Below are positions 35,006-43,571 of a stretch of DNA of 44,775 bases, in pieces; position 1 is the first letter of the stretch; each line of letters begins with the position of its first letter. The stretch comes from Candidatus Aminicenantota bacterium (lineage in GTDB: Bacteria; Acidobacteriota; Aminicenantia; Aminicenantales; Aminicenantaceae), in assembly GCA_016926925.1 (NCBI GenBank), contig JAFGNQ010000138.1, positions 1-44,775 of the forward strand, read 5' to 3'. The notes under the pieces are model-generated. The model was not told where the DNA came from. It saw nothing but the letters and a program-made list of their open reading frames with translations, and searched no databases. The translations under genes and the position numbers were made by a program.

Positions 35006-36439
35006 ATGTCAAGAACAAAGACTCTCGACAAAATGTTCAATGCCGAATCGATTGCCGTAATCGGGGCTTCCAACAATCCTGGCAAAGCCTCTCATCAGAT
35101 TATTAAAACCATGATTAGAGAAAAATACAAGGGGAAGATATTTCCGGTAAACCCTTCTCAAAAGCAGGTCCTTGGATTACCCTGCTACCCATCTCTGTTT
35201 CATATTGAAAACCGTGTCGATCTGTTAATAATCGCCATCCCGGCCCAGTCTGTCTTTGAAGTTCTCAAAACAGCTTCCGGTAGGAAGGGAGTTCGCGGTG
35301 CTGTGATCCTATCGGCAGGCTTCTCGGAAACAGGCCATGCCGATCGTATAGAGTTGGAAAAAGCCATCACTATTTTGGCCGAAAAAACGGGATTGGGAAT
35401 CATCGGCCCCAACTGCATAGGTCTGATCAATACAGATAACAAACTCTGTACGAGCTTTTCTCCCGGCCTCAGGTTGAAAAAGGGATCCTTGGGATTTCTG
35501 TCGCAAAGCGGAGCATTCGGGGGGTCCTTTTTGATGCTGGCCGGTGACCAACCGGAACCGCTGGGATTCAGCAAATTCGCTCACGTGGGCAACGCTGCGG
35601 ATATGAGCATGGTCGATATTCTGGATTATTACGGCCAGGATGAAAAAACGAAGACTATCTCCATGTATTTGGAAGGTGTTACAAGCGGAAGAAAACTCCT
35701 GGACAGAGCAAAACAGATCACTCAAAAAAAGCCTATTTTTTCCCTTAAAGTGGGAAAGAGCGAAGGGGGATCCCAAGCTACGCTCTCGCATACAGCAACA
35801 TTGGCAGGTTCCGACCGCATCTATGATGCCGCTTTCAGGCAAGGGGGAATTGTCAGAGTTGATAGCATCGAAGAATTGTTGGATGCCTCAAAAGCAGCAT
35901 CGTTTATAGACACATACCGAGGTAAGCGCTTGTGTATTTTAACGGAAGCGGGTGGACCGGGAATCATTGCTCTGGATGAATTGGGCAGAAAAAACATTAT
36001 GCGCCTCGCTTCTCTCCAAGACTCGACCAAAACAAAGATCACCGAGCTCCTTCCATCGATGGCGGTTATATGTAAACCCGAAGGCTATATTGATATGACG
36101 GCTGCAGCATTAGAACACGAGCATGCGGAAGTCTTGCGATGCATACTTGAAGACGATGGAGTCGATGCCGTCATTCTCATCAGCGTTCCCCCTACATTTC
36201 TTCCAGCGGAAAATGTGGCCTTAGCCGTACGGAACGTTGTAAAGAATTTTGACAAACCCGTTGCTGTCTGCATGATGAACGGAGAGGTCATGAAAACGGC
36301 CAGACGTCAACTGGAACGGGCGGGCATCCCGACATTTGAAACCCCAGACAGAGCAGCCAGGGCTTTGGAGAACCTAGCCCGGGCGGCTGAAATCCTAAAA
36401 CGATATGAAATGAGAAATGAAGAAACCATATACGCATAA
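35006..36439 (+). CDS. acdA: ADP-forming acyl/acetyl-CoA synthetase, alpha subunit
   Basis: 477 residues. With the beta subunit it converts acyl-CoA, ADP and phosphate to the free acid, ATP and CoA, a way to gain ATP from amino-acid breakdown. The CoA-binding Rossmann start IAVIGASNNPGKASH follows a short leader; then the ligase domain with IIGPNCIGLIN and SQSGAFGG. The phosphorylated histidine is His262 in LSHTATLAGSD. The start at 35006 has AGGAAG five bases upstream; an in-frame ATG at 34961 would place the operator inside the gene. It overlaps acdB by 23 bases. The acyl specificity (acetyl or branched/aryl) cannot be told. Confidence 0.9.
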   Translation: MSRTKTLDKMFNAESIAVIGASNNPGKASHQIIKTMIREKYKGKIFPVNPSQKQVLGLPCYPSLFHIENRVDLLIIAIPAQSVFEVLKTASGRKGVRGAVILSAGFSETGHADRIELEKAITILAEKTGLGIIGPNCIGLINTDNKLCTSFSPGLRLKKGSLGFLSQSGAFGGSFLMLAGDQPEPLGFSKFAHVGNAADMSMVDILDYYGQDEKTKTISMYLEGVTSGRKLLDRAKQITQKKPIFSLKVGKSEGGSQATLSHTATLAGSDRIYDAAFRQGGIVRVDSIEELLDASKAASFIDTYRGKRLCILTEAGGPGIIALDELGRKNIMRLASLQDSTKTKITELLPSMAVICKPEGYIDMTAAALEHEHAEVLRCILEDDGVDAVILISVPPTFLPAENVALAVRNVVKNFDKPVAVCMMNGEVMKTARRQLERAGIPTFETPDRAARALENLARAAEILKRYEMRNEETIYA

Positions 36440-37187
36440 GCAAATCACTTCCGACGAAAATATTGAAAATAAGGAGCAGCTTGGTCTTCTTCTGGAATCC
36501 GACGCCGTGAATATCCTGGCTGCCTACAATATTCCTTACCCCCTAAATGGTCTGGCTCGCAGCCCGGAAGAGGCTGTTCACATTGCCCAGGAAATCGGAT
36601 ATCCTGTCGTTTTAAAGGTCGTTTCTTACGACATTGTCCATAAAAGCGATATCGGTGGGGTTGTGGTCGGAAACAGGAATGCCAGTGAGGTACTCGGAAA
36701 CTTCGTTAAAATTTCCGATGGAATATGGAGAAAGAAACCAGAATCCATCATTGAAGGAATCCTTGTTTGCCAGCAGGCACGACAGGGTATGGAAGTCATA
36801 GTCGGAGCTGTGGACGATCCAACTTTCGGCACGACCATAATGTTCGGCTTGGGAGGGATTTACGCAGAAGCCCTCGATGATGTTTCTTTCAGAGTCGCTC
36901 CTTTGGAAAGGAGGGATGCCTTAGAAATGATCCGGGAGATAAAAGGATATCCGCTTCTGACCGGATCTAGAGGAAAGGAAGCGGTGAATCAGCACAAGCT
37001 TGTAGATCTTATAATGGATGTTTCCAGACTCGTTACGGAGCATCCTGAAATAAAACAACTGGATCTGAATCCAACCAGGCTTTATCCGGAAGGCCTGTTG
37101 GTTCTGGATGTTAGAATGATGTGCATCGTGAATACAGTAAGTAAAGAATTTTCAGAAAGACATCTTCGAAAACACAGAATTGAATAA
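36417..37187 (+). CDS. acdB: ADP-forming acyl/acetyl-CoA synthetase, beta subunit (ATP-grasp)
   Basis: 256 residues, the nucleotide-binding partner of the alpha subunit. It shows the ATP-grasp features of the family: ESDAVNILAAYNIPYP, GYPVVLKVVSYDIVHKSDIGG, a conserved GVVVG, FGTTIMFGLGGIYAEALDDVSFR, GYPLLTGSRG and the final metal-binding LDLNPTRLYPEG. The length is close to separate beta subunits (about 230-240). Start overlaps the end of acdA by 23 bases, consistent with coupled translation and a 1:1 complex. Cytosolic. Confidence 0.92.
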   Translation: MKKPYTHKQITSDENIENKEQLGLLLESDAVNILAAYNIPYPLNGLARSPEEAVHIAQEIGYPVVLKVVSYDIVHKSDIGGVVVGNRNASEVLGNFVKISDGIWRKKPESIIEGILVCQQARQGMEVIVGAVDDPTFGTTIMFGLGGIYAEALDDVSFRVAPLERRDALEMIREIKGYPLLTGSRGKEAVNQHKLVDLIMDVSRLVTEHPEIKQLDLNPTRLYPEGLLVLDVRMMCIVNTVSKEFSERHLRKHRIE

Positions 37188-37229
37188 CATCCGGATTCAG
37201 CTCGATTCAACCGGGAAAGGAGTTCTGTG

Positions 37230-37973
37230 ATGAAAAATTCAGGCTTGCTTTCGATCCTTGTTAAGGTCGTGTTGTTGTTCAGTTTCGTGATCGGTTTCGG
37301 ATTTGGCTCGGACTTTCCCGTCAGAAATGTCGATCATACCGATCCATGGATTTTTTCCAAACCCACACTCCAAACACAACTTTCTGCGAAGAATACAGAA
37401 ATGCTCGTCCTGCAATTTCCGGGAGACAATACGATTTCGAAAATAGGACTGATACTGGATTGGGTCAGGACAAATTTCAATCGATACAGGGGAAGAGGTG
37501 AAATGGCAGCCAAACAGAGCGCACAAGAAATCTTCACCAGGCGGAAGCTTTCCGGCTGCAACGACTGGGGACTCATTCTTACGTCTCTCCTTAGAAATCT
37601 CGGCTACCCGGTTGTTTTCATGAATGCAGCCGGTATCGAATGGGCGAAACGGCACAAAGAAGACTCATCCATCGAATTTATGGGACACACCTTTTTGGAG
37701 GTCTATGTCGAAGGGAAGTGGATCGTGATGGATTCTGTTACCGGTGAGTACATCGAAGATTACGATTTCAAGGATCCTGTCATTCCCATCCCCAAAAAGC
37801 GCGCCGGAGAGAAAGGATATTTCGTTTATCAGAAAGGTCTGGACCACTGGAGTATGGGGGTGCACAGCATCAAAGATAACGAAAAGATCATGAGGGAATT
37901 CGCGCTAATGTACCCCCTGGAGGAGATAATCATAAAGGAAAAAACGATATCGAGACTTATTCCAAAGAGTTGA
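37230..37973 (+). CDS. Exported transglutaminase-like cysteine protein (copy 1)
   Basis: 247 residues with a signal peptide (LVKVVLLFSFVIGFGFGSDF region). The papain/transglutaminase-like triad is present: Cys110 in LSGCNDWGLILTSLL, His153 in GHTFLEV and Asp168 in WIVMDSVTGEY. Such proteins can be peptidases, amidases or cross-linkers; the exact reaction is unknown. The ATG at 37230 is preferred over the GTG at 37227 because AGGAG then lies seven bases away. It follows acdB by 42 bases and is probably in the same operon, which suggests a link to peptide or amide use. A second, diverged copy is at 43572-44546. Confidence 0.78.
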   Translation: MKNSGLLSILVKVVLLFSFVIGFGFGSDFPVRNVDHTDPWIFSKPTLQTQLSAKNTEMLVLQFPGDNTISKIGLILDWVRTNFNRYRGRGEMAAKQSAQEIFTRRKLSGCNDWGLILTSLLRNLGYPVVFMNAAGIEWAKRHKEDSSIEFMGHTFLEVYVEGKWIVMDSVTGEYIEDYDFKDPVIPIPKKRAGEKGYFVYQKGLDHWSMGVHSIKDNEKIMREFALMYPLEEIIIKEKTISRLIPKS

Positions 37974-38093
37974 GAGAAGGCACTCATTTAATGTCATGGC
38001 CTTGGCAAATTCTCATACACTGGTGTACCTGCAACGACCAGATTCAGTAAAAGAATTTAATACGCCGCTCTTCCCGGCGAATTCGAGGGAATT

Positions 38094-39500
38094 ATGAAAA
38101 CTCTAATCAAAAAGGAGAAGAAACAAGTCACTATAGGACTAGCCATCATACCGGTCCTCTCACTGATCATTTTCTTAACCTTCACCATCACCGTTTTCAA
38201 ACAGCCGCCCCATATCCCTCTCTTGCTGGCAACAGCCGTTGCTGCAGCGATAGCGGCAGCTCTGCACTATCCTTGGAATGAGATTCAAGAGGGCATCACA
38301 AAGGGGATAGCGATCGCCCTGGCAGCCGTGCTTATTCTCTTGGTAATCGGAACCATGATCGGAACCTGGATTCTAAGCGGGGTTGTTCCTACAATGATTT
38401 TTTACGGATTGAAGATTCTTTCTCCCAAAATATTTCTTGTTTCCACTTTGATCATCTGTTCCATCATTTCTTTAGGGACAGGATCATCCTGGTCGACCGC
38501 AGCCACGGCTGGAGTCGCCCTTATCGGCATCGGTAAAGGATTGGGAATTCCCGCACCCATGGTCGCAGGAGCCATCATTTCAGGGGCTTATTTCGGGGAT
38601 AAAATGTCCCCCATCTCCGACACAACGAATCTTGCTCCGGCAGTAAGCGGAACAGATGTATTCTCCCATGTCAGGCACATGGTTTACACAACAGCCCCTG
38701 CCTACGTTATCTCTGTTCTACTTTTCATTCTGCTGGGCAGCCGAACCTCGGGAGGAACCCTGGACATGCAGAAAATTGAATTGATGCTTTCAACCATCAA
38801 AACGCATTTCTCCGTCCATCCCATTCTCTTTCTTCCCCCCTTACTCGTTATCCTCATGGTCGTTCTAAAAATCCCACCGCTTCCAGCGCTTTTTAGCCAG
38901 ACTATCCTGGGAGGCATTCTGGCTGTTACGGTGCAATCAAAATCATTGGCTGAGGTTATGCAGGCCGCACAATCCGGATATATTAGTCAAACCGGAGTCA
39001 GATTCGTCGACGATTTGCTGACAAGAGGAGGCCTCGAAAGCATGCTGCGGACAGTTGCTCTGATCATTTGTGCCCTCTCCTTCGGAGGCGTCATGGAAAA
39101 AACCGGAATGCTCGATGTTCTTGTCAAATCTCTTCTGAAGAAAGTCAAAAAAACGGGATCACTGGTCGCTACAACAGTTGGAAGCTGCATCGCAATGAAT
39201 GCCATCGCAGCAGAGCAGTATACAGCCATCGTCGTTACGGGACGGATGTTCAAGAATGCATTCGATCAGCACGGCCTCCATCCAAAAAACCTGTCCCGCT
39301 GCCTGGAGGATGCCGGCACTCTCACCTCCTCTCTAGTTCCCTGGAGTGTCTGCGGGGCGTTCATGCATGCCACCCTGGGAGTCAGCCCTCTTCTCTATCT
39401 TCCCTATGCCTTTCTAAACCTGATCAACCCCGCCATCACCGTACTCTATGGGTATACAGGTATCACAATGACAAAAAAACAGGAAGTCTCCTCTTCCTGA
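38094..39500 (+). CDS. nhaC: NhaC-family sodium/proton antiporter
   Basis: 468-residue inner-membrane carrier with about 11-12 hydrophobic helices. NhaC-family marks: SLGTGSSWSTAATAGVAL and SGAYFGDKMSPISDTTNLAP, plus a second SxVPWSVCGAFMH near the C-terminus. It would exchange sodium for protons, or possibly malate/lactate or amino-acid ions as some NhaC relatives do. It lies 120 bases after the transglutaminase-like gene on the same strand; GAGGGA precedes the start. In context it may recycle sodium brought in by the AGCS symporter at 41939-43306. It is convergent with the next gene. Confidence 0.9.
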   Translation: MKTLIKKEKKQVTIGLAIIPVLSLIIFLTFTITVFKQPPHIPLLLATAVAAAIAAALHYPWNEIQEGITKGIAIALAAVLILLVIGTMIGTWILSGVVPTMIFYGLKILSPKIFLVSTLIICSIISLGTGSSWSTAATAGVALIGIGKGLGIPAPMVAGAIISGAYFGDKMSPISDTTNLAPAVSGTDVFSHVRHMVYTTAPAYVISVLLFILLGSRTSGGTLDMQKIELMLSTIKTHFSVHPILFLPPLLVILMVVLKIPPLPALFSQTILGGILAVTVQSKSLAEVMQAAQSGYISQTGVRFVDDLLTRGGLESMLRTVALIICALSFGGVMEKTGMLDVLVKSLLKKVKKTGSLVATTVGSCIAMNAIAAEQYTAIVVTGRMFKNAFDQHGLHPKNLSRCLEDAGTLTSSLVPWSVCGAFMHATLGVSPLLYLPYAFLNLINPAITVLYGYTGITMTKKQEVSSS

Positions 39501-39607
39501 TGAGGGCAAAGTTGAAAGAACGCAAATAACTTCGATGGAATTGTTCCGTTCTATCAGATTTTTAACGCCGCAAACGACAAGCATTGAGTAAATGAGAGGT
39601 CCGGACC

Positions 39608-40834
39608 TTATTTAAGGGAGCGGATCTCTGAAAGAAGAATACTCAGGCGGGATAAGATTCTGCGGTTATGGGAAAGAAGCTCCTCCAGCGTCTTGAATTC
39701 AGGCCACCGGGCAAACTTGTGGACGTCATAAAATTCTTGTTGTATGTTGTTCAAGTTCCTGAAAAAAATGCTGTCTGGCGACTCGACAAGATTTTCCAGG
39801 ATATTGTTGGCTTCAGCTGTCATTTTCCTGTAAATCCCAAACTGCTCCAACATATCCTTGATGAGCATTTTCCTGGGAGGTACGATTTCATCGTCCTTTT
39901 CCAGGGCTTCGACGATGACTCTTCCCTGACAGGTCTTCGGCGGGGACTTTCCCATTAGAGCGCATATAGTCGGGACGACATCGATATGTTCCGCGTAAGG
40001 AATCCTGACATTTTTTTTGACTCCCGCACCCCACAATACGATAGATGTGATGGAAGCATCGACATTCTGCGTAGGGTGATAACCCGAATCCGCCTCACCA
40101 TGATCACTCGTTATCAGGATAACCGTGTCTTTCAGAATCCCTAGGTCTTGTAGACTCTGTAAAAATGTCATGAGAAGTCTATCCGCATCCTTCAGTCTTT
40201 GAATATAAGGAGAGCCTTCGGCCCAGATATTTCTTCGCCAAGGAACATTTTCGGTAAGCGACATGATCTGAAAACTCTCCTCTCCGACTTCCTGAAGATG
40301 GACGCGCATGAAGGCTGGCCGTGCCAACTTCATGAATTCCGAGGCTTTAGCGACGCCATCTGTATCAGGACCCAGTTTCTGATAAGAATAATGATAAAAT
40401 CGATTCAGGCTGTCGTAAATTTCTGTATTGGCAACAAAAACTGTCGTTTCTTTTGGGAAAAAAACTTGAGGGAGATACGCTGTTTCTTTGGTGATAAAGA
40501 CTGTGCCGGCCATGAGGATTGGATTCGGTATGGAACATGTGTGCAGTTCGGCATAAGCACCTTCTGTTGGATGAGCGGAGGTCGGCAGATAGTTCTTCTC
40601 AACAAAAGCACCTTGAGATATCATTGCTTCAAGCACAGGTAGAGACACACGTTCCCAGGCTTTATAAGACAGTCCATCGATGATGTAAAGAACGGCATGC
40701 TTCGGTCTCGATGAAAAGGTCACATGGAAAGGATCATCGGCAAATGCCAACACGGGAAATAAAACGATGTCGATCAGAAAGAAGAGCCAGACAAAGGACA
40801 AAAACCGACAACCGTACTTTTTTGAATCATGCAT
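39608..40834 (-). CDS. Exported alkaline-phosphatase-superfamily (phosphodiesterase/sulfatase-like) protein
   Basis: 408 residues with a signal sequence (FLSFVWLFFLIDIVLFPVLA). Metal-binding segments of the alkaline phosphatase superfamily can be seen: Asp53 in YIIDGLS, DADRLL, ITSDHGEAD and the histidine of YAEHIDVVPTICALM. The residue after the first motif that would be the nucleophile (Thr/Ser, here possibly in LPTSAHPTEG) is not certain. It may hydrolyse phosphodiesters, phosphonates or sulfates outside the cytoplasm. A C-terminal helical extension (about 310-408) is unrecognised. Last gene of the AGCS-dehydrogenase run, 80 bases after the dehydrogenase. GGAG lies six bases before the ATG. 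Confidence 0.8.
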   Translation of the reverse strand: MHDSKKYGCRFLSFVWLFFLIDIVLFPVLAFADDPFHVTFSSRPKHAVLYIIDGLSYKAWERVSLPVLEAMISQGAFVEKNYLPTSAHPTEGAYAELHTCSIPNPILMAGTVFITKETAYLPQVFFPKETTVFVANTEIYDSLNRFYHYSYQKLGPDTDGVAKASEFMKLARPAFMRVHLQEVGEESFQIMSLTENVPWRRNIWAEGSPYIQRLKDADRLLMTFLQSLQDLGILKDTVILITSDHGEADSGYHPTQNVDASITSIVLWGAGVKKNVRIPYAEHIDVVPTICALMGKSPPKTCQGRVIVEALEKDDEIVPPRKMLIKDMLEQFGIYRKMTAEANNILENLVESPDSIFFRNLNNIQQEFYDVHKFARWPEFKTLEELLSHNRRILSRLSILLSEIRSLK

Positions 40835-40914
40835 GGCCTTCTCCTTAAATCTAGAGAAAATGCAACCGATACTACCTAACCGGGATAATCCACAACAATC
40901 AAATCCACAGGATG

Positions 40915-41907
40915 TTATTTGAAATCCGGATTCACGATGAACTCGGCCGGCTGCCCGGCTACCACCTTCTGGAAATTATCATACCCGATTTTGATTCTCC
41001 GGGCCCAGGTATCCAACGAAGCGCCTGCCATGTGCGGTGTGAAAATCACATTGTCCAGAAGAAAAATCGGATTGTTCGGATCAGGCGGCTCCTGAGGATA
41101 AACATCAATGGCCGCAGCGGCTATCCTTCGACTGTAGAGGGCTTTATAGAGTGCATTCTGGTCCACGATCCCAGCCCGGGCCGTGTTGATCAAGACCGCA
41201 TTTCTTTTCATCATTTCGAACTCTTTGCGGCCGATTAGGTCTTTCGACTGAGACGTCATGGCAAGATTCAGAGTGATGATATCAGCTTCTTTAAGAAGAA
41301 CAGCCAAAGGAACATACTTCGCTCCCAGCGCATCTTCCTGATCAGAGCTCAAACGGTAGATATCGCTGTAAATGACGTTTGCATCGAAACCCCGGACCCT
41401 CTTGGCCACCTCTTTGCCGACGAAACCCATCCCGATAATACCAACAGTCCTGCCCGCCAGTTCGCCCATCTCCACCATCAGGTTGTGTTCGAGCCAACGG
41501 CCGCTTTTTGTCGTGTTGTGGTGGATAGGGAGTTTCCGCAAAAGGGCCAGTATCAAAAGCAGAGTGAATTCAGCTACGGCGATGCAGTTCCCATGATTAT
41601 TTGCCACAGGAATTTTTTTCTGGTTGGCAATCGACATGTTGAAATTGTTGTAACCTGCACTCAAAAGCTGAATAAATCGGACTTTTTTCAAGGCATCGAA
41701 TTCTTCAGGTGTGGGATCGGCGGAGAATTCCATCAAGAAATCCGCTCTCTCATAGATTTTGAGTTTTTCTTCATGGGGGAAATCCCTCTCGATAGCAATC
41801 AACTCGAATCCATCGGGCAACCGGCTTTGGGCCGCATCGATAACTTCCTGTGGAACATAGGCGGGATTGAAACAAAAGACTATCGTGAATTTTTCTTCCA
41901 TATTCAT
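40915..41907 (-). CDS. D-isomer-specific 2-hydroxyacid dehydrogenase
   Basis: 330-residue cytosolic NAD(P)-dependent reductase of 2-keto acids to D-2-hydroxy acids. The Rossmann motif is GIIGMGFVGKEVAKRV (about 155-170). The catalytic set is visible: Arg in NTARAGIVD, Glu in DVYPQEPPD and His in TPHMAGAS. It could act on a keto acid derived from the amino acid imported by the AGCS carrier upstream, 31 bases away in the same operon. The exact substrate is unknown. A second in-frame ATG two codons in (MEEKF) is also compatible with the GAGGAG ribosome site. Confidence 0.9.
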   Translation of the reverse strand: MNMEEKFTIVFCFNPAYVPQEVIDAAQSRLPDGFELIAIERDFPHEEKLKIYERADFLMEFSADPTPEEFDALKKVRFIQLLSAGYNNFNMSIANQKKIPVANNHGNCIAVAEFTLLLILALLRKLPIHHNTTKSGRWLEHNLMVEMGELAGRTVGIIGMGFVGKEVAKRVRGFDANVIYSDIYRLSSDQEDALGAKYVPLAVLLKEADIITLNLAMTSQSKDLIGRKEFEMMKRNAVLINTARAGIVDQNALYKALYSRRIAAAAIDVYPQEPPDPNNPIFLLDNVIFTPHMAGASLDTWARRIKIGYDNFQKVVAGQPAEFIVNPDFK

Positions 41908-41938
41908 TTCTCCTCTCGGTGGTTATTTTACTTGCTAT

Positions 41939-43306
41939 CTATGTTCTATCTTCTTCGGATATCTTATCGAAAAATGCTTTCGTTACTTTATAGATTACAC
42001 CGCTCAGTCCGACAAGACCGATGACATTCGCTACGATCTTTAGGCCGTTGACAATATCTCCCATTGACCAGACAGCTTCCACCTTCATGATGCCACCAAA
42101 AAACATCATGACACAGAGAATCCAGTAATAGATTTTCTTTGTCTTTGAACCGAGAAAGAATTCACAACTCTGGCCACCCGTATACGCACCACTGATCAGC
42201 GACGTGAACCCGAAGAGCACTGAACTGAAGAGTACGATGAAACCGCCGAATTCGGGCAGGGCGGCATCGAAGGCCGATGCGGTCAGTGCCGTACTCGTAA
42301 GCCCGTTGGACCACTGGCCTGTGATGATTATGGAAATTCCGGTTAACGAACAGATGATCATCGTATCGACAAAAACTGCCCATAAAGAAATCAATCCCTG
42401 CCGAGATGGTTCTTCCACCCTGGCAGCTCCATGAATAACTCCGGCAGTCCCAATTCCGGCCTCGTTGGACATAACGCCCCTCGCAATGCCGTACCTCATT
42501 GTTTGTCGGATCGCCGCACCAAGAAATCCTCCTACTGCCGCGGTCGGGGTAAACGCACCCACAAAAATGAGTTTTAGGGCATGAGGAAACATGGAGGCTT
42601 GGGAAAGAATGACGGCTAGACACCCGAGGACATAGACAACCACCATAAGAGGAACCATTTTCTCTGCGAATCTACCGATGGATTTTATACCCCCGATGAT
42701 AACGACCCAGGCGACAAAGGTCACAACGATAGCAGAAGCGTAACGGGGAATACCAAGCTTCGATTGGAAAACAAGGGCAATGGAATTGGTCTGTTGGAGC
42801 GGACTTGTGAAGAAGTTTCCGACTAGAAGCATGAAAGCAAACAGACCGCCTAAAAAGGGAAGGCGCAGGCCGTTTTTGAGATAATACATAGGCCCGGCAG
42901 CCGTGGTTCCATCCTCCGCCTTCACCCTGAATTTGACACCCAGGACCACCTCAGCGTATTTAGTGGCCATTCCAAAAAAGGCTGAGAGCCACATCCAAAA
43001 GAGTGCCCCCGGACCTCCGATGGCGATTGCAGTGGCCACGCCTGCAATATTCCCGTTTCCGATAATGCTTCCCATCTCTGTAGTAAGGGCTTGAAAAGGA
43101 GAGATATCTCCGGAGTGTTTCTCCGACTTATCTTTTCTCCGGGCTCCTTGAAAAACATACCTAGTGGCCAGTCCGAATTTTCTAATCTGCAAACCCTTCA
43201 ACCTGATGGTTAGAAAAATCCCCGTGCCAACCAACAAAATAATAACAGGTAAATCCCAGACAACGGAATTGATCTGCTCGATAATTTCGTATAGGTTTTT
43301 GATCAT
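41939..43306 (-). CDS. AGCS-family sodium:alanine/glycine symporter
   Basis: 455-residue inner-membrane protein with about 10-11 helices. Family signature: GDISPFQALTTEMGSIIGNGNIAGVATAI, followed by GGPGALFWMWLSAFFGMATKYAEVVLG. It imports small neutral amino acids with sodium. It heads an operon with the dehydrogenase and the phosphatase-like gene. Its promoter (43364-43391) overlaps operator candidate site 3, implying control by the same factor as the acd operon. The glycine made by Tdh-Kbl is a plausible linked substrate. The NGN in place of the more common GTGN/GMGN is a small variation. Confidence 0.93.
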   Translation of the reverse strand: MIKNLYEIIEQINSVVWDLPVIILLVGTGIFLTIRLKGLQIRKFGLATRYVFQGARRKDKSEKHSGDISPFQALTTEMGSIIGNGNIAGVATAIAIGGPGALFWMWLSAFFGMATKYAEVVLGVKFRVKAEDGTTAAGPMYYLKNGLRLPFLGGLFAFMLLVGNFFTSPLQQTNSIALVFQSKLGIPRYASAIVVTFVAWVVIIGGIKSIGRFAEKMVPLMVVVYVLGCLAVILSQASMFPHALKLIFVGAFTPTAAVGGFLGAAIRQTMRYGIARGVMSNEAGIGTAGVIHGAARVEEPSRQGLISLWAVFVDTMIICSLTGISIIITGQWSNGLTSTALTASAFDAALPEFGGFIVLFSSVLFGFTSLISGAYTGGQSCEFFLGSKTKKIYYWILCVMMFFGGIMKVEAVWSMGDIVNGLKIVANVIGLVGLSGVIYKVTKAFFDKISEEDRT

Positions 43307-43349
43307 CTCAGACCCACATCATTTCGTCTCGACATATATCGTCCTTATT

Positions 43350-43371
43350 TGTATACTGTATTTTTTATACA
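43350..43371. promoter_or_regulatory. Palindromic operator candidate, site 3 (symporter side)
   Basis: TTGTATA-N10-TATACAA around 43349-43372. It differs from the reverse complement of site 2 at only two of 22 positions. It covers the predicted -10 of the AGCS promoter. Confidence 0.65.
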
Positions 43372-43391
43372 ATTATAGAAGGTGATGTCAA
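43364..43391 (-). promoter_or_regulatory. Predicted promoter of the AGCS operon
   Basis: On the minus strand TTGACA (43391-43386), a 16-base spacer, then TATAAA (43369-43364). The -10 is inside operator site 3, so a bound regulator would block RNA polymerase. Confidence 0.55.
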
Positions 43392-43413
43392 GCATAAACC
43401 AAAATCAAGACAC

Positions 43414-43442
43414 TTGACACTGCCTCTCTTATTGTATATTAA
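43414..43442 (+). promoter_or_regulatory. Predicted promoter of the second transglutaminase-like gene
   Basis: TTGACA at 43414-43419, a 17-base spacer, then TATTAA at 43437-43442. The -10 lies inside operator site 2, mirroring the divergent AGCS promoter. Confidence 0.55.
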
Positions 43443-43454
43443 ATACAGTATACA
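43433..43454. promoter_or_regulatory. Palindromic operator candidate, site 2
   Basis: TGTATA-N10-TATACA, 22 bp, 117 bases before the transglutaminase-like start. In inverted orientation it is nearly identical to site 3, 62 bases away. Confidence 0.65.
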
Positions 43455-43571
43455 TACATATGTGGCCACACAGGGAGAAAATACTTGAGAAACTATGATA
43501 CGCTGTGTTTTCTCCACTGTCTATAGCTTGATATTGAAGAAATTCTAAAATTGCTATAGAAAGGAGGTATG

